Below, one piece after another: positions 21,898-33,680 of a stretch of 64,000 nucleotides of DNA (position 1 is its first letter; every line of letters starts with the position of its first letter). A program made the translations under genes and the position numbers. The notes beneath the pieces are model-generated. The model saw only the letters and a list, made by a program, of their open reading frames with translations. It had not been told where the DNA came from and did not search any database. The DNA comes from Endothia cerciana (Eukaryota; Ascomycota; Sordariomycetes; Diaporthales; Cryphonectriaceae), in assembly GCA_026119935.1 (NCBI GenBank), contig JALRMH010000023.1, positions 310,001 through 374,000 of the forward strand, in the 5' to 3' direction.

Positions 21898-24800
21898 GGA
21901 GGCATGAGGTTACTGGATCTGCGTTTCCGCCCTAGCGCTCGAGGCGTTCTCCTGGTGACGGTGACTTGGCTATACGGTCGTCGAGCACCGGTCGTAGGTT
22001 GTTTCGGGCACTGAGCACTGGGCATTCGGCATGATGGCATCACTAGTTGAGGCCTGCGGACGCTCCCTGAGTCAAGGTCGAGAAGGGCCGTATTAGGGGA
22101 CGGAAGGCGGATGTTGCAACAGGGACACTCTTCCAGACTCACCACATCATATCATCTTGCCACGCGTGCTGTGAACCAGGAACACGACTTGCGGACTGCC
22201 CAGATGAATAAGGTGCCAGGAAGGAGACCTCCGTAGGCACCCGCACTCCATTGACCAGCGACGAACGTCCAACGGACCCCCTCGGGACTTGTCTATCTCG
22301 CTCTCGTCACTGACGCGGAGGTCCCCTTCCTCGGCGGCCCCCTCCCACGCCCTTCTCCTAAAACAGGATCTCAGGTGTTTCGGCGATATCCTCCGTCATT
22401 GAGCACCCGCCCCCCGGGCCCTTACAACATATCAGTATAGTAAGATTAAGATTTGCAGCCACAGGCGCCCTGCATCGCATATTAGCGAAGGGGGGGGGGG
22501 GGGCAGGTTGCGCCCGACCGGCTTCGGTGGGATTGCATCCTGCCTGTCGCCTCTCCAGACAAGATTTTCCGCCCTTTTCCTCTCCCTGTGGCCATGGGCT
22601 GATGGATGATGATGTTGGGCTCTAGGCTGTCCCATCCCCCCCCTCCCCCCCCGGGAGGACCGCCACACATGTCGCTTGTATGCACGGCGGGAGATCGCTC
22701 CCTAACGATTGGTGGACCCGCCCAGGAACGCGAAACAACGGGATGAGATGGCAGATGCCAGGAACGAATTGGAATGATCCAGCGGCCCGGGACTGCGAAA
22801 CTGTGCACTACGACGCATACACAATTTTTTTGGGTTTTGTTTTAATTTTTTGTCTTTTGTTTTTTATGTCTTTCCTTCCCGATTCGCACAGCTGCAGGCA
22901 AATTGTCAGAGCTGTTCCGGTGGGAAAGCAAAGACCTTCAGCTTCCCTGTCTGCGGAGCTGGGCGCGTCTCGTTCATTGCTGGCTTCTCCCCCTATGGCC
23001 ACGGGCCACAGGGTCCTCACGCTCAGGGGGGCCCAGTGATGACGCGCAAGCCGGCGACCTGGAGACTCTATCGAGGGCCAGCCACCGCCAGACCAAGGCC
23101 AGGATCCCTACGCGAGGACCGTCAGCTCCTGTGGTTCGGGTCGATTGGGTGGGAGACGCAGGGCCACTTACATAGTACCATCACGCACAAGAGCCTCCCG
23201 CAGAGCCTCCGCTCTTGGCACTCCGGGACCGGGTCGAACCACGGGCGATCCTATGTCGCAGGTTGACCATAAGGGCACCCAGGTAAATTACGACATAAGT
23301 ACCAGAAAAAGAATAGGGTGCGCGTTTCTCGATTTTCAGACGGAAACGGACCAGGAATGTAACTGACGCTTGCCCAGGCACTGCTGCCACCTTACTACCT
23401 GCTGCAGGGGCGGCGGCTTGAAACATGAAACAGCTCATCTCCACTACCACCACCTGCCCGGGGTCATGTATCTGTCCATCATCTATCTACTGGGGGCGGC
23501 GGTCTCCTGCACTCCAGACTTGGCGGGCCATTGGAGGAAACGACTCCAGGAAAGAAGAACCCCAGGAGAAGGAGAAAGAAGGGCCGGGGGTGTTTCGTGT
23601 TCCAACGCGCCGTGGGTGGAAGATCCGGGCGCCTCTGGTCTGCCTCGTATACATGGTTCGATAATCTGTGTGCGGCCAGATATTGTGCATGGTTCCTCTC
23701 GTCGCCACATAGCACCATAGTAACATAGTGCTGTGGACCGACCATGTGGGCTCGTTCCTCGGTTCCCCTATCTAGCTCGCGTGTGTATATGTATGAATTT
23801 TTCCTAACTTTCAAGGTTAGTTGCGGCGCACTAGGTGGTCCTTGTCCTCCTGGTCGCGATTCCCAGCATCTACGCACGCCAGACCCCACCGCCGGCCACC
23901 ATCGAGATGGATATGCGAGGCGAGGCCAGCGCAGGCCAGCACCCGGTCTGGGCAACGCTCGGCCACGGGGGAAAAGCAGGCCGTCTGCTGGGTAGGCCGC
24001 AACAATACGTACGGCGGAACCTCCACAAGGAATCCCGCCGTGCCTGGGGTGTGGGTCCTCCCGGGAAGACTGCAGTTTCAAGGTGTCCACCAGGATAGAA
24101 AAAGGCTCAGGCCTCGTTTCAAAACAAATGGCGACGGGCGGGGGTGTATTCGTCATCACCTTGGCCCAAGAAGGGGAAACACGGGCTTGGCTACCACGGC
24201 AGCAAGGAAGAAGGGAAGAGAAGAAAAACCTCCGTTTACTTGCACACCCAGCCGAGTGCGATGATGCTTAGTCGCCTAGCTGCTCTCTCTTGTGCTGGGT
24301 AAGTAGTACTCCTGCGGGAATCTCAGGGTCAGGGTCACGCACTGTGAGGTTTTCTCCTTACAGACACACCACCACTCACCCGTGCTCTCCAGACGGCCAA
24401 CACTCGAGAGGACATCCTATCCTGTTCGATGCCTCGGGACCTCAACAGCCACAACGGGCCCATCTGGGGGCTGGCGTGCGTCGCTTAAGCTTGCATATAC
24501 CTTGTGTGCACCCACTGACACCTCACCTGCACATCGATCTCACAGTGGTACCGTGCCGGTAAGGGGGTCGTCGAACCCGCGAGCGTCCTCGCGCGCGTGG
24601 AGGTGATACGTGATGCCATGGAACGTGCATACCACGCACATACCATAGTACGTACATACATGCAGGAGCCCAACCCCTGCCGCCGTCCAAATGAACTCGC
24701 TGCGTCGATCCCGGACCCACCTGGAGCCCCAGCACCGGAGGATCCATTGCGGAATGTTTCGAGGAGATTGAAGGCGGACCAATTGCTCGATAACATCAAC

Positions 24801-25181
24801 TGCCCGGGGCATGGACTACGCTGCTCCAGGGCCACGAGGGGGCACGCCGCGACATCAAGAAACAAAACAAAGCCTATAAGAACACGGCGACCTGATGTTC
24901 ATCTTCAGGACGACTTCCTTCCCCCGCTCCTCATTCCTCTTCAGCCAACACTCAACCTTTCCAAGTCACTCTTTGAAGCTAGCCTTCATCTTCTTTTCTA
25001 TCAACTGTCAAGACCCAACGTTCCTTCGCGAGACGAAAACAACGCCGCATTCTTTCCCCCCCCCCCCCTCCCGAGTCCAGCTCGATCCACAGCAGCAACG
25101 CTCGAACAGACAGGATTCTTTTCCCACCCCCCCAAAGGAGGTCTTTTTCGCACAGATTCACACACACGGAAATCAGTCAAG
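21898..25181. other. Longest intergenic region, no gene supported
   Basis: About 3.3 kb with G and C homopolymers (22491-22503, 22638-22652). Plus-strand frames at 22680-23266 and 24290-24562 lack recognisable domains. A possible two-exon short frame (ATG at 24261 with a GTAAGT donor at about 24299) reads into low-complexity sequence. TATAAG at 24875 may serve the next gene. Confidence 0.4.
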
Positions 25182-26314
25182 ATGGTCAAGATCAGCCCCC
25201 TCGTCGCCTCCATGCTCATCGCGCTGGCCGCCGCCCTGCCGCAGCAGCCCAGCGGTGTTGAGAGCTTCCAGCCCACGGGAACCGGCATCGCCTTCCCCTC
25301 CGGCACGGGTGCGTTCGGCGGCGGCCATGGCCAGGGAGGACCCCACTCAGGACAGGGTCCCGCCCCGACCGGAGGATTCGGAGGTGCCTTCCCTAGCGGA
25401 GGAGCGTTCCCCAGCGGCCAGGCCCAAGCGTTCTCGAACGGGGGCCCTCAACCTACCGGCGGTTTCGGCGGCCAGGGCCTCCTCACTGGTGGAGGTCACT
25501 TCTCGGGCTCAGGTGCTCAGCCCACTGGCGGTAGGTAGTTTGATGCTGGCTTACGGGCCCCCGCTGTAGCTCAATGCTGATCTCGTGCTAGGCTTCGCCG
25601 GTGGCGCCCCTGGAGGCCCCATGGAATCGGCATCTGATGCCCCCCAGCCGTGAGTAACCCATCCGACTCCCGAGGGACTATCAAGGATCCATGGCTGACA
25701 CGTACATAGTACCGGCGTGTCTGATCTTCAACGCCGTGCCTTCAAGGGCCAGAGCAACGCGCAGCAGTCCGGGGGGGAGGGGAGTGGTGCCTCCCCCACT
25801 GGGTTCGGAGGTGGTTTTGGAGGCAGCGGCAGCGGCTCTGAATCTTTCAGCCAGGGGGGTGCTCAGCCGTAAGAGATATCCACGAGAGATATGAAGGGTG
25901 CAAGTGGCTAACAACCCCTCGACAGCACTGGATCCTTTGGTGGGTTTGGCTCCGGCTCTGGTTCTGGCCTTGGAGGCTCCTTCAGCCAGGGCAGTGGTGC
26001 AAGCGGCGCGCAGCCGACTGGAAGCTCCTCGGGCTCCTCTGGGTCAGGCTCTGGCTCTGGTTTTGGAGGCTCCTTCAGCCAGGGCAGCGGTGCAAGCGGC
26101 GCGCAGCCGACTGGAGGCTTCTCGGGCTCCTCTGGGTCAGGCTCTGGCTCTGGTTTGGGAGGGGACTCCGCACCGTAAGTCTCAAGCTCCAACCCCCTTG
26201 TCTGATCAGGTGTGGTGTGGAGGACAGAGCTAACCTGCATCTAGAAGCGGCTTCCAGACTTTCACCAAGGCTGGAGCGCAGCCGACCGGGCAGGGCTTCA
26301 GCGCCGGCTTCTAG
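25182..26314 (+). CDS. Secreted Gly/Ser-rich repeat protein with Ala-Gln-Pro-Thr-Gly motifs
   Basis: Model: 25182-25530, 25592-25649, 25710-25868, 25926-26174, 26245-26314; introns 61, 60, 57 and 70 bp; 294 residues. A signal peptide (about 1-19, ending Ala-Ala-Ala-Leu-Pro) is followed by low-complexity Gly/Ser/Gln/Phe sequence. The motif Gln-Pro-Thr-Gly or a close variant recurs about eight times. Introns 2, 3 and 4 all cut the Pro codon of this motif after its second base, so exons 3 and 4 (159 and 249 nt) are symmetric units. Exon 4 contains a nearly perfect 93 bp tandem repeat. There are no Cys residues, no catalytic motif and no obvious GPI signal. It may be a structural wall or surface protein; function unknown. 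Without splicing the frame ends early, at Gly-Gly-Arg-stop, which supports the introns. Confidence 0.75.
25972..26157 (+). repeat. 93 bp coding tandem repeat (two copies)
   Basis: GGAGGCTCC starts the two copies at 25972 and 26065. Each encodes 31 residues from Gly-Gly-Ser-Phe-Ser-Gln to Ser-Gly-Ser-Gly, differing at few positions, so the duplication looks recent. Confidence 0.8.
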
Positions 26315-27452
26315 ATGACACTCGCTGTCCCTAGACACTCGAACGACAAGCCGCGGCACCTTGCAGACACGCGCGGGAGACACCAGGCATGGGCTCGGGC
26401 TAGACGAAAAGCATCGGTTCTCACAAAACCATTCTTGTATCTATTTTCTACCTGATGGGGTGCCCCCCTGGCACTTCATGACGGGTGCGACTGGCGCTTT
26501 TTGGGCGTACATAATTATTCACAAGATTTCTGACCTTGTCAAATATGAAGAACTCGCGTGAAACGGTGTGTGAGGCGTCTTGTTATAACTCTAGATTCTC
26601 CTGCAATAGTCTCCAACTCGGCATGAGAGAGAGGGTCCTGAAGTGATGTTCCTCACGATTGGCACAGGATCTACGACCGCCAGCGTTGCTTTGCCGTCAG
26701 CGTCTCGAAGAACGTGCAAGATGCAGCAACGCGGGATCCTCAAGGCAGTCACGTCCATTGGCCAGTAGCATTGCTCGTAGAATTAACCCCTTATTCAGGG
26801 AATTCGTAGAGCATCTTACGGATGGGCCAGAAAGCACAAAAATCGTTGACGAGGTTTGGACCCCATTTCATTTAGTGGTTCTCACTCATATATACCTGTG
26901 TTGAAAGGGCTTTGTGCTAGCTGCCTCCCTATGGGCCAGCTCTGACTGCTATCACCACCCAGCCACCGTTAGCCCCGAGAAGTCATAGATGGCTATCACC
27001 TGGTCAACATTGCCTAACCACGGCCAGCATCACGGGATCACCGACTAATTGTGGGCCCGCCTGGGACTCGGTCGAGATATTGCATACCTTAGACAGACAA
27101 AGGAATCTTGTCGTGGACAAGGCGCTTGGGCAGAGATCCTGCGGTTGCGCGGGACCCCGACCACGAGATTCTAGAAGAGCTGGTCCTTGGCCACGTAGGA
27201 TACTGGATGGATGACGCCGAGGAAGCCCGTGGAGGCGTTGACCTTGCGTCTCCCTGATGGATGATCCACCATTGAAATTGAGCTCATCTCACACCAAGTA
27301 TATTTTGAATGTGGTGGTAGGATACGATGCGAAGCCAACATACGCCAATGTTGAGCAGCACATTAATAGAGGTACGAGTTGCCCTCGTCCGACGCATCGC
27401 ATGACCAGGCAGTCCAGCTTGTCGCGGACGAGGCTAGATACGCAGGAAACCG
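26315..27452. other. Intergenic, no gene supported
   Basis: About 1.1 kb between convergent genes. One 81-codon plus frame (26659-26904) shows no family features. Confidence 0.45.
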
Positions 27453-29942
27453 TCAGCCGAGTACAAGGTCCACCTTCTCCCTCTCCAAACTTTCCCAGAC
27501 TGTCCTGGAGATTCTACCCACACCTCTACGGTACGCCACGCCGTCATCCCAGGATACGCAGAGCACATTGTAGTGCTCAATCCTCTCCAGCTCGGAACCG
27601 GCTGGATAAGGTGCCTCGTAGCCTCCAGATACGGCAACAATAGTAATAGTGTGCACATCACCAGTGGGTTCACTCTGAATGTGCGAGAGACCCTTGCTGT
27701 CCGGTGTTATCCAACAGACGACTTCATCGGAATCCTCAAGCGTCAGGGAAACTTTGTAATTCGTGTCATGGCCTGGTATCATGCTATAGGCCCTCGCTGT
27801 GTAAAGCTGAGCCTGTTCCGCCTGACATGCGAGGTACCGCCCGTAAGAGCCGGCTGGTGGTGATACTTCTGAGGCTGGCGATAGTGTACCCATGGGGGGT
27901 TTGTTTAGTGGTATTGGGTGCCAGAAGCGCATCGTGTCGCCGAGACTGCTGTGGGTATAAACCACGGTGGCGGTTGTGTGCCCGGGTCCGACGTCTGTTG
28001 AGGTGTCTGATACCGCCTCCCCAGATGAAGAGCCCGGAAGCGAGATCTGATGAGCTGTCCACCCGGGTGGAAGAGAATCGCTGTCGACGACGCCTACGAA
28101 TAGCTTCCGGTATTCATGCCACTCATTTTGACGAGGAATTGGTTTTCGCTCCGCCGCCTTGTGTGACTGGGTGTACCATGTGGTGATTGGAATCGTCCAC
28201 ACTCTCAGTTGTGAGGGATACTCAGGCTCTCGGAAGATATACTGACTGCTGTCCCACGCGTTGTCCGAAAGAGATCCCTGCCAGCCCATCCAGGTCCATT
28301 TGGGCGGGATAATATCTTCTGGGCAGGATGGGCCTCTTGGTCTCAGGTCTTTCACCTCTGCCCCAGTCCTACTCGACCAGGTCAGGACAATGTCGAAGAA
28401 TATGGCCGGTATTCCCCACACGAATCCGCCTAGGAAGGTAGTATTCATAGCTGTCAGGACACCAGCGAAGGCCGCAGGCGCGTCGCGGTCGAACGAGAGG
28501 TTCCTTCGATTGTAGGCAGAGACAAGGCGACCCAGCAGTATCAAGTTTGGAAATAGAGGAAGCGGGAGGATCAGTGCTTGTCTGATGTCCGACAAATCAC
28601 CGTCGTAGAAAACTGCTTCCATTTGTTGGTCTGCCTCAGACATTGAGCTGGTCGACCTATTTGGGAATCGGGGACGAGCCTGTCCCGGCCGCTCGATTTC
28701 TTCCCAACAGCAGGCTTGACAGCACTCCCACCTGACAGTATCCTGAATGAAGATAAGGCGCCTGGGGGAGAATGCGTATTCCTGGAAGGTCCAGCCTCGA
28801 GTGTTCCACTTCGTTTCATCAAGGGACTTCATAGGTTTAAGGAAGACCTGGCAGCCTAGAGGCCCCTCGAAGAGTTTCAAAGGCTCTCTGGGGATTTCAA
28901 ACTGCCCCGGCACGCCACGGAGCCCGTGGTCAGCATGCTCGCCATCGGCGGCGATGATTGTCAGGCTAGCGTTTGCGTAGACCGCAGTCATGTTCGAAAT
29001 CATGCGCTGGCGGACTATGTCGTCGTCTTGCGGGATGCATAAGGTGTCCGCCCAGAGATGCCGCTCTCCGATCTCCCGGCAGAGGACCATGGCATTCATG
29101 ATCGTTTTTGGAAGAGAAAATCCGCCACGACCCCCCAAAGAACCCTTATCTTTGAGCTTCTGGAGCGTTGACGTCGTTAACTGCGCTTTGCCCGAGGCTC
29201 CCCAGACGTAACTCAGCGCGACGTAGCGCTGATTTGAAGACCCGGACACAATACATTCATCGTAGGTGTCGATAAACCAAGGCATTTGGATCGGGGGAAG
29301 GCCTATGAGATGCGCTGAACACTCTCCTCCGTGCTGGCGATCACAAGTATCCCGCCAGTGCCGGATGACATCCAGGTCGATGAAGTCCGATAAAGCTCGT
29401 CCAATGCCTACAGACCTGCCCTTGTACGCCTGCCGGACCAGGACAATTCCTGTTCCTTTTCTTGCCGCGTACTCCAAGCTGTTGGAAGCCATCCATATGG
29501 GAGGGCAGATGTGCATGAGAGACCTTCGGTTCTTGACCAGACACAACTCGTTATCGAAGCGGGCGATTTGTTTGAAGAATCGTTCGGTCTTGCCACAGCT
29601 GGTGTAGACCCTCTCGTTTATGAAGTCCCTGCCCAAAGTCTTATCGTCATCGGCTGCAGAGAACGCGTGCAGGACTGCGGCGCACACATCACATGGGGCT
29701 GCAATACTGCAGGCATCTTGTGGTCTGGCGCGCTGTATCGTCGGATTCTCTTTGGCTTTGGCCTTCCCGAAGAGCTTTGAAAGGGTCAGTATGGGACTGG
29801 TACACCTCGACCGTGGAGGTGTCTTCCTCACAGCTGGAGTCGACTTTGAGTCAAATGGAGTCAGCAGAACGCGACAGCAACGAGATTCAGGGAAGAAATT
29901 GATTATGTCTTCTGTAACATACCGATCCATTCTCAGAGTCAT
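27453..29942 (-). CDS. HET-domain protein (heterokaryon incompatibility type)
   Basis: Single long exon, 829 residues, from the ATG at 29942 (an earlier in-frame codon is TTG). The HET domain lies at about 239-400. It has Arg-Tyr-Val-Ala-Leu-Ser-Tyr-Val-Trp-Gly (239-248), Leu-Trp-Ala-Asp-Thr-Leu-Cys-Ile-Pro-Gln-Asp-Asp (296-307) and Trp-Asn-Thr-Arg-Gly-Trp-Thr-Phe-Gln-Glu (379-388), the three blocks of the family. The order and spacing are normal. The remaining 430 residues resemble the variable C-terminal region usual in HET proteins; no NACHT or WD repeats are seen. Some family members trigger cell death when unlike strains fuse, but most paralogues have no known role. The gene appears intact. 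Confidence 0.9.
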   Translation of the reverse strand: MTLRMDRYVTEDIINFFPESRCCRVLLTPFDSKSTPAVRKTPPRSRCTSPILTLSKLFGKAKAKENPTIQRARPQDACSIAAPCDVCAAVLHAFSAADDDKTLGRDFINERVYTSCGKTERFFKQIARFDNELCLVKNRRSLMHICPPIWMASNSLEYAARKGTGIVLVRQAYKGRSVGIGRALSDFIDLDVIRHWRDTCDRQHGGECSAHLIGLPPIQMPWFIDTYDECIVSGSSNQRYVALSYVWGASGKAQLTTSTLQKLKDKGSLGGRGGFSLPKTIMNAMVLCREIGERHLWADTLCIPQDDDIVRQRMISNMTAVYANASLTIIAADGEHADHGLRGVPGQFEIPREPLKLFEGPLGCQVFLKPMKSLDETKWNTRGWTFQEYAFSPRRLIFIQDTVRWECCQACCWEEIERPGQARPRFPNRSTSSMSEADQQMEAVFYDGDLSDIRQALILPLPLFPNLILLGRLVSAYNRRNLSFDRDAPAAFAGVLTAMNTTFLGGFVWGIPAIFFDIVLTWSSRTGAEVKDLRPRGPSCPEDIIPPKWTWMGWQGSLSDNAWDSSQYIFREPEYPSQLRVWTIPITTWYTQSHKAAERKPIPRQNEWHEYRKLFVGVVDSDSLPPGWTAHQISLPGSSSGEAVSDTSTDVGPGHTTATVVYTHSSLGDTMRFWHPIPLNKPPMGTLSPASEVSPPAGSYGRYLACQAEQAQLYTARAYSMIPGHDTNYKVSLTLEDSDEVVCWITPDSKGLSHIQSEPTGDVHTITIVAVSGGYEAPYPAGSELERIEHYNVLCVSWDDGVAYRRGVGRISRTVWESLEREKVDLVLG

Positions 29943-30926
29943 CAAAAAGCTTCAGGTCAACGCAGACCGCAGTGGCCCGATCAACTGCAACCCCGAAGCC
30001 GAGACCCATATTCAGGAGATCTCGTTAATCCAGCGGAGCGGTTATATGATGGAAGAGAATGTGAAACGTCACTAGAAGGACGAGTAGCGCCTGTATGCTA
30101 ATGGTTCAGACACGAAGAGAAAGTGAGAAAAATCCGGACGAACTTGTGCGTTAATTATTGAGCTGCAAATGCTGGGTAGGAAAAAGTTAAAATGCAGTGA
30201 AGTGGTCCTGCATTAGTTCGGGCTTCACCCCACCTGGCTGCCACAGGCGAATAGTAGACTACAGGAGTGGACCATGAGGATGCTACGAAAGAGCATTAGT
30301 GGTGGGGTGGGGCGACCTCTGCATGTTAGCAATAATCTGCCTGCCCAAGCCATATTGAATGAGGAAGCACGAGGTATTTGGGAATTTGTCCCCTCAGGAG
30401 ATTTTAGGGCCTAATCGCCATATGGTGGCTTTGGGAGTACCAGCGGTGCGGTTGCTAAAGTGCGCCCCATGGGGTATCCGGTGACAAGCCCTTGTGGAGG
30501 AAGAAGCGGTTGCAGAAGGGGCAGGGCTCCGCCTGGGTGAATCTATGTATCGCGGCGAGGTGACTAAACTGAGTCGAGGTCAAGTCGAGATGCGTCGGGA
30601 CAGGTGGGACAGGCAAGACGCTGGTACTCCGGAAAGGTGTCTTGCCCAGGGTGCTTATTGAAGTGCTGCAGGAGAAAGCCGACGGGGACATCGCAGCTAC
30701 AGACCGCTACAAAATCGCTGTCGTGTATTGTTCTGTTAGATGTGCTTCTAGTACCATCAAAAATGGAACGCAACCCCCCCCCCCTTCCCATGTCCGGCTC
30801 ATATATATATACACACACATACACACACACACACACATACTGCCACATACGGGCCTGAGAAATGTGATGAAATTTGTTCAATTATCCTGACGGCTCTAGG
30901 TCATAGGCTCAGTTCCTAACAAGTCT
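29943..30926. other. Intergenic, no gene supported
   Basis: About 980 bp upstream of the HET gene and downstream of the Dal5-type transporter. It includes an AT/AC microsatellite (30801-30838) that gives artefactual frames. No RNA gene seen. Confidence 0.45.
30801..30838. repeat. AT/AC dinucleotide microsatellite
   Basis: (AT)5 followed by interrupted (AC)n. Confidence 0.85.
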
Positions 30927-32776
30927 CTACAGAAGGTATCGGAAGTATGGGTTCTCAAAGTCCGTCATGTCTGCCGCGTCGTAAGATGTCGGATCCTGTG
31001 TCTCTCCAGCTGCCACTGCCGCCGCCTGTGCCTCCTCCCTCTTCTTGTTTCTCCGTGCCAGCACCGCCCGAAGGCACAGGGCAACACACATCTGTGCCGC
31101 AGCACAGGCCAGGATCGCCTTGCACCCGGTCGGGTAGGTCGGCGATTCCTGCTCGAGGAAGGCGTGTGGCCCACTAGAAGGATATACAGTTCAGTACTTT
31201 GCAAAGGAAGGGGTTTGGGATCAGGGCAACGAAACGGGGTTGCTTACATGATGTTGCCAGCGCAATAGGCCAGGAACACCAAGGCCGAGCTCGTCGTCCG
31301 CTTGGTATACCCACCCAGGTTTGTCGCAGGCATCTGCAGCGCGAGCACCAGCGATGCCACATAGGAACCGCAGATGTAGTACCCGAGCAGCACGCCGACC
31401 TTATTCTCGTAGCTCGTCCGTGCCAGCCAGCCCATGAGGGAAGTACCGATGATCGTCGGGATGATGTAGGTAGCCATGACGATCGTCCGAGCATTCTTGA
31501 AGCGCGAGGCGATGTAGGTGCCGGACAGGATCCAGACAACCTGGAAGGCACCCTGTGGGATGCCTAGTGCAGTGGTCTTCAGGGAGCCCTTGACTACACC
31601 CTTGATGATGAGCTTGCCGACTGCTCAGGCGGTCAGTCACTGGGTGTATTGAAGGGGGGTGGGGGGGGGGTGTTAGAAAACCCACAGTTTGCATAACCGC
31701 CGTTGATAAACTCGTTTAAAAGAACGAATAGGAATAGTAGCCAGACTTGGGGGTCCGACAGAGCCTCTCGGACCTGGTCCCACTTGATCATCTTGTTCAG
31801 GATACCCGTGTGGCCGAGACGACCACGAGCGATCAGCAAGGCCTTCTCCTCCAGCGAGAACCTCTCAGCGGACAGGATACTGTCAGGGAGGAACAAAAAG
31901 AGAAGGCCCCCCCAGCAGACGGTGATGCCGCCGCAGAGAAGGAAGATGGCCTTCCAGACGGGGAACGTCGAAAGCTGGCCGATGCCGTATGTCAGGATAC
32001 CGCCGATCATGGAGCCTACGCCATTACAGCAATAAAATACACCAGCGCGAAAAGGCTGTTCCGGTCGAGTATACCTGAAACGATGTTAGTTGTGGCCAAA
32101 TTCGATGGCGCATTGTGGCACGCTGCCCTCCTGCCCTCGGCCTCGGGAGCTGTCTGTACCGAGACAACCACGAAGAGAATACACCAACTCACCACATAGC
32201 CACGATCAGCATAAAGCAGGTCGTGATGGGCGCCTCAAATATGCCCAGAAAGAAACGACAGGCCGCAAGCCCTCCAAAGTTCGAGCATGCCGCGGTGATC
32301 ATCAAGATAGCGCCCCAGACCATCACGCAGCCGCCCACGACCTTGGCCATGAGCGTCTTCTGCACTAGCCACATCCAGGGGTACTCGGCAAAGAGGTATG
32401 CAAAATAGAAGATGGACGTGAACCAGCCGTATTGGTCCAGGGTGATTCCGGTTCCGGTCAGCAGGTCAAAGACGGCCGCGTATGACATGGCCTGCTTGTC
32501 GATGTACTGGAGGACATAGGTCCCTGCCAGCAGCGGCAGGACTATGAGGTCGATCTTCCGGACCAGGCGCTTGTTGAGGCTTGTGTCAGCAAGGAGTTCG
32601 GCGAGATAGTCGTCGTGGAAGTTGTGCTCCCTGAGGAAGACCTCGCTGGCATCCAGTTTGACAATCTCGCCAGCCGTGACGGACTTGACTCGGGAGATGG
32701 AGACATCGTCGTCCGCAACGGTCTTCTTGTCGCTGGGGATCTTCTCCGGGTTGAGATCTGCGTCCGTTGTGGCCAT
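30927..32776 (-). CDS. MFS transporter, Dal5/allantoate permease-like (anion:cation symporter)
   Basis: Model: complement of 30927-31173, 31248-31620, 31686-32074 and 32193-32776; introns 74, 65 and 118 bp; 530 residues. The N-terminus has a hydrophilic tail, then Arg-Lys-Ile-Asp-Leu-Ile-Val-Leu-Pro-Leu-Leu, then Leu-Gln-Tyr-Ile-Asp-Lys-Gln-Ala-Met-Ser-Tyr-Ala, the start of helix 1-2 in this subfamily. Junctions recreate conserved parts: Met-Trp|Tyr-Thr-Arg-Pro-Glu-Gln-Pro, Asn|Phe-Gly-Lys-Leu-Ile-Ile-Lys-Gly, and Gly-Asn-Ile|Ile-Gly-Pro. Twelve membrane helices are expected at the plasma membrane. Substrates of relatives include allantoate, ureidosuccinate, nicotinate and other carboxylates, so the cargo here is unknown. 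It is divergent from the carboxylesterase gene and shares about 900 bp of promoter DNA with it. Confidence 0.9.
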
Positions 32777-33680
32777 GATGATGATGCTGAGATGTCCGAA
32801 TCTCGAGGATGGGATGCGACGAGCTCCGCACTGGCAGCAGGAGATGTGACCCCATTATAGGACCTGATTGTAGGGCCAGATATAGTATCCACGAGGACCA
32901 GGTGCGTTATCAATGTGGCTTTGCCGCCTTGGCTCGGGCGTGGGGCTGAGATACCATCAATCTGATTGTTTATCTGCCAGGCTATAGGGAATGAAACGCG
33001 AATTACCAGGGCGCGCAGCAACACCTATCGGCAAGGTTTAGTATCGGGAGGCTGCTTGCTACAAGACCGGCTGTTGAGCTCCAGGTCACTTTCGAAAGGC
33101 TACTCTCTACTACTAGAGATAGCCTTTGCTGTGTGGTAACCAGCCACGGAATGGTCTGCTGTCGGGCCCTATTTCTGCACTCCCCTACCATAGACAACCT
33201 ACCTGCTATAGGGACTTGCAGTGAGGAGGAAATCTGGTGGGATGCCAAGCCTCCCTCTCTGCCCTTAAATCAAGGGTGACGATCTTGATGCCCTTGAGCC
33301 CATAGGCTCGGCCATCGCATTATGGCTCTCAAGTAATGGCTCCTAGAATCTGGCATCACAGGAACCACATACATATACAAGAACTCCCAGACATGACCGG
33401 ATAACTCGCCGGGTTCCTTATCAGCGTGATCGTCTAGGAGAATGAGGGAGGAGTGGAGCCGGCGTTCCGGTCACCTATCCGGTCGCCTTCGGCCGGCTGA
33501 ATCTCGGCCCGACGTCCGACCTCGCTTGATGCTACTATGCACTGAAGTGGCGTGATGAACTTCGGAGCTTATGAATCCAGGCTGTGTGCTCAACCTGGTC
33601 GGAAGCACAAGTCACTCGCGCGGCGGCACCTGCAGTCTAGAAACGCTGGACCCCGGGCCTCGCCAACTCAGAGATTCATC
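32777..33680. promoter_or_regulatory. Divergent promoter region between transporter and carboxylesterase
   Basis: About 900 bp with no supported gene. It separates the start codons of the Dal5-type transporter (minus) and the carboxylesterase (plus). An AGATAG motif near 33115 fits HGATAR. An in-frame ATG at 33555 could extend the esterase by 42 residues. Co-regulation is inference. Confidence 0.35.

Noticed and set aside
24261..24562. Possible short two-exon gene with GTAAGT donor and CTTACAG acceptor
   Set aside because: Either joined frame gives low-complexity, unrecognisable protein; evidence too thin.
30455..30691. 78-codon minus frame ending with Cys-Pro-Phe-Cys
   Set aside because: One CxxC pair alone does not support a gene; no further Cys/His or splice structure.
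30564..30890. Frames with Val-Cys-Val-Cys and His-Thr-His-Thr runs
   Set aside because: They are read from the AC microsatellite.
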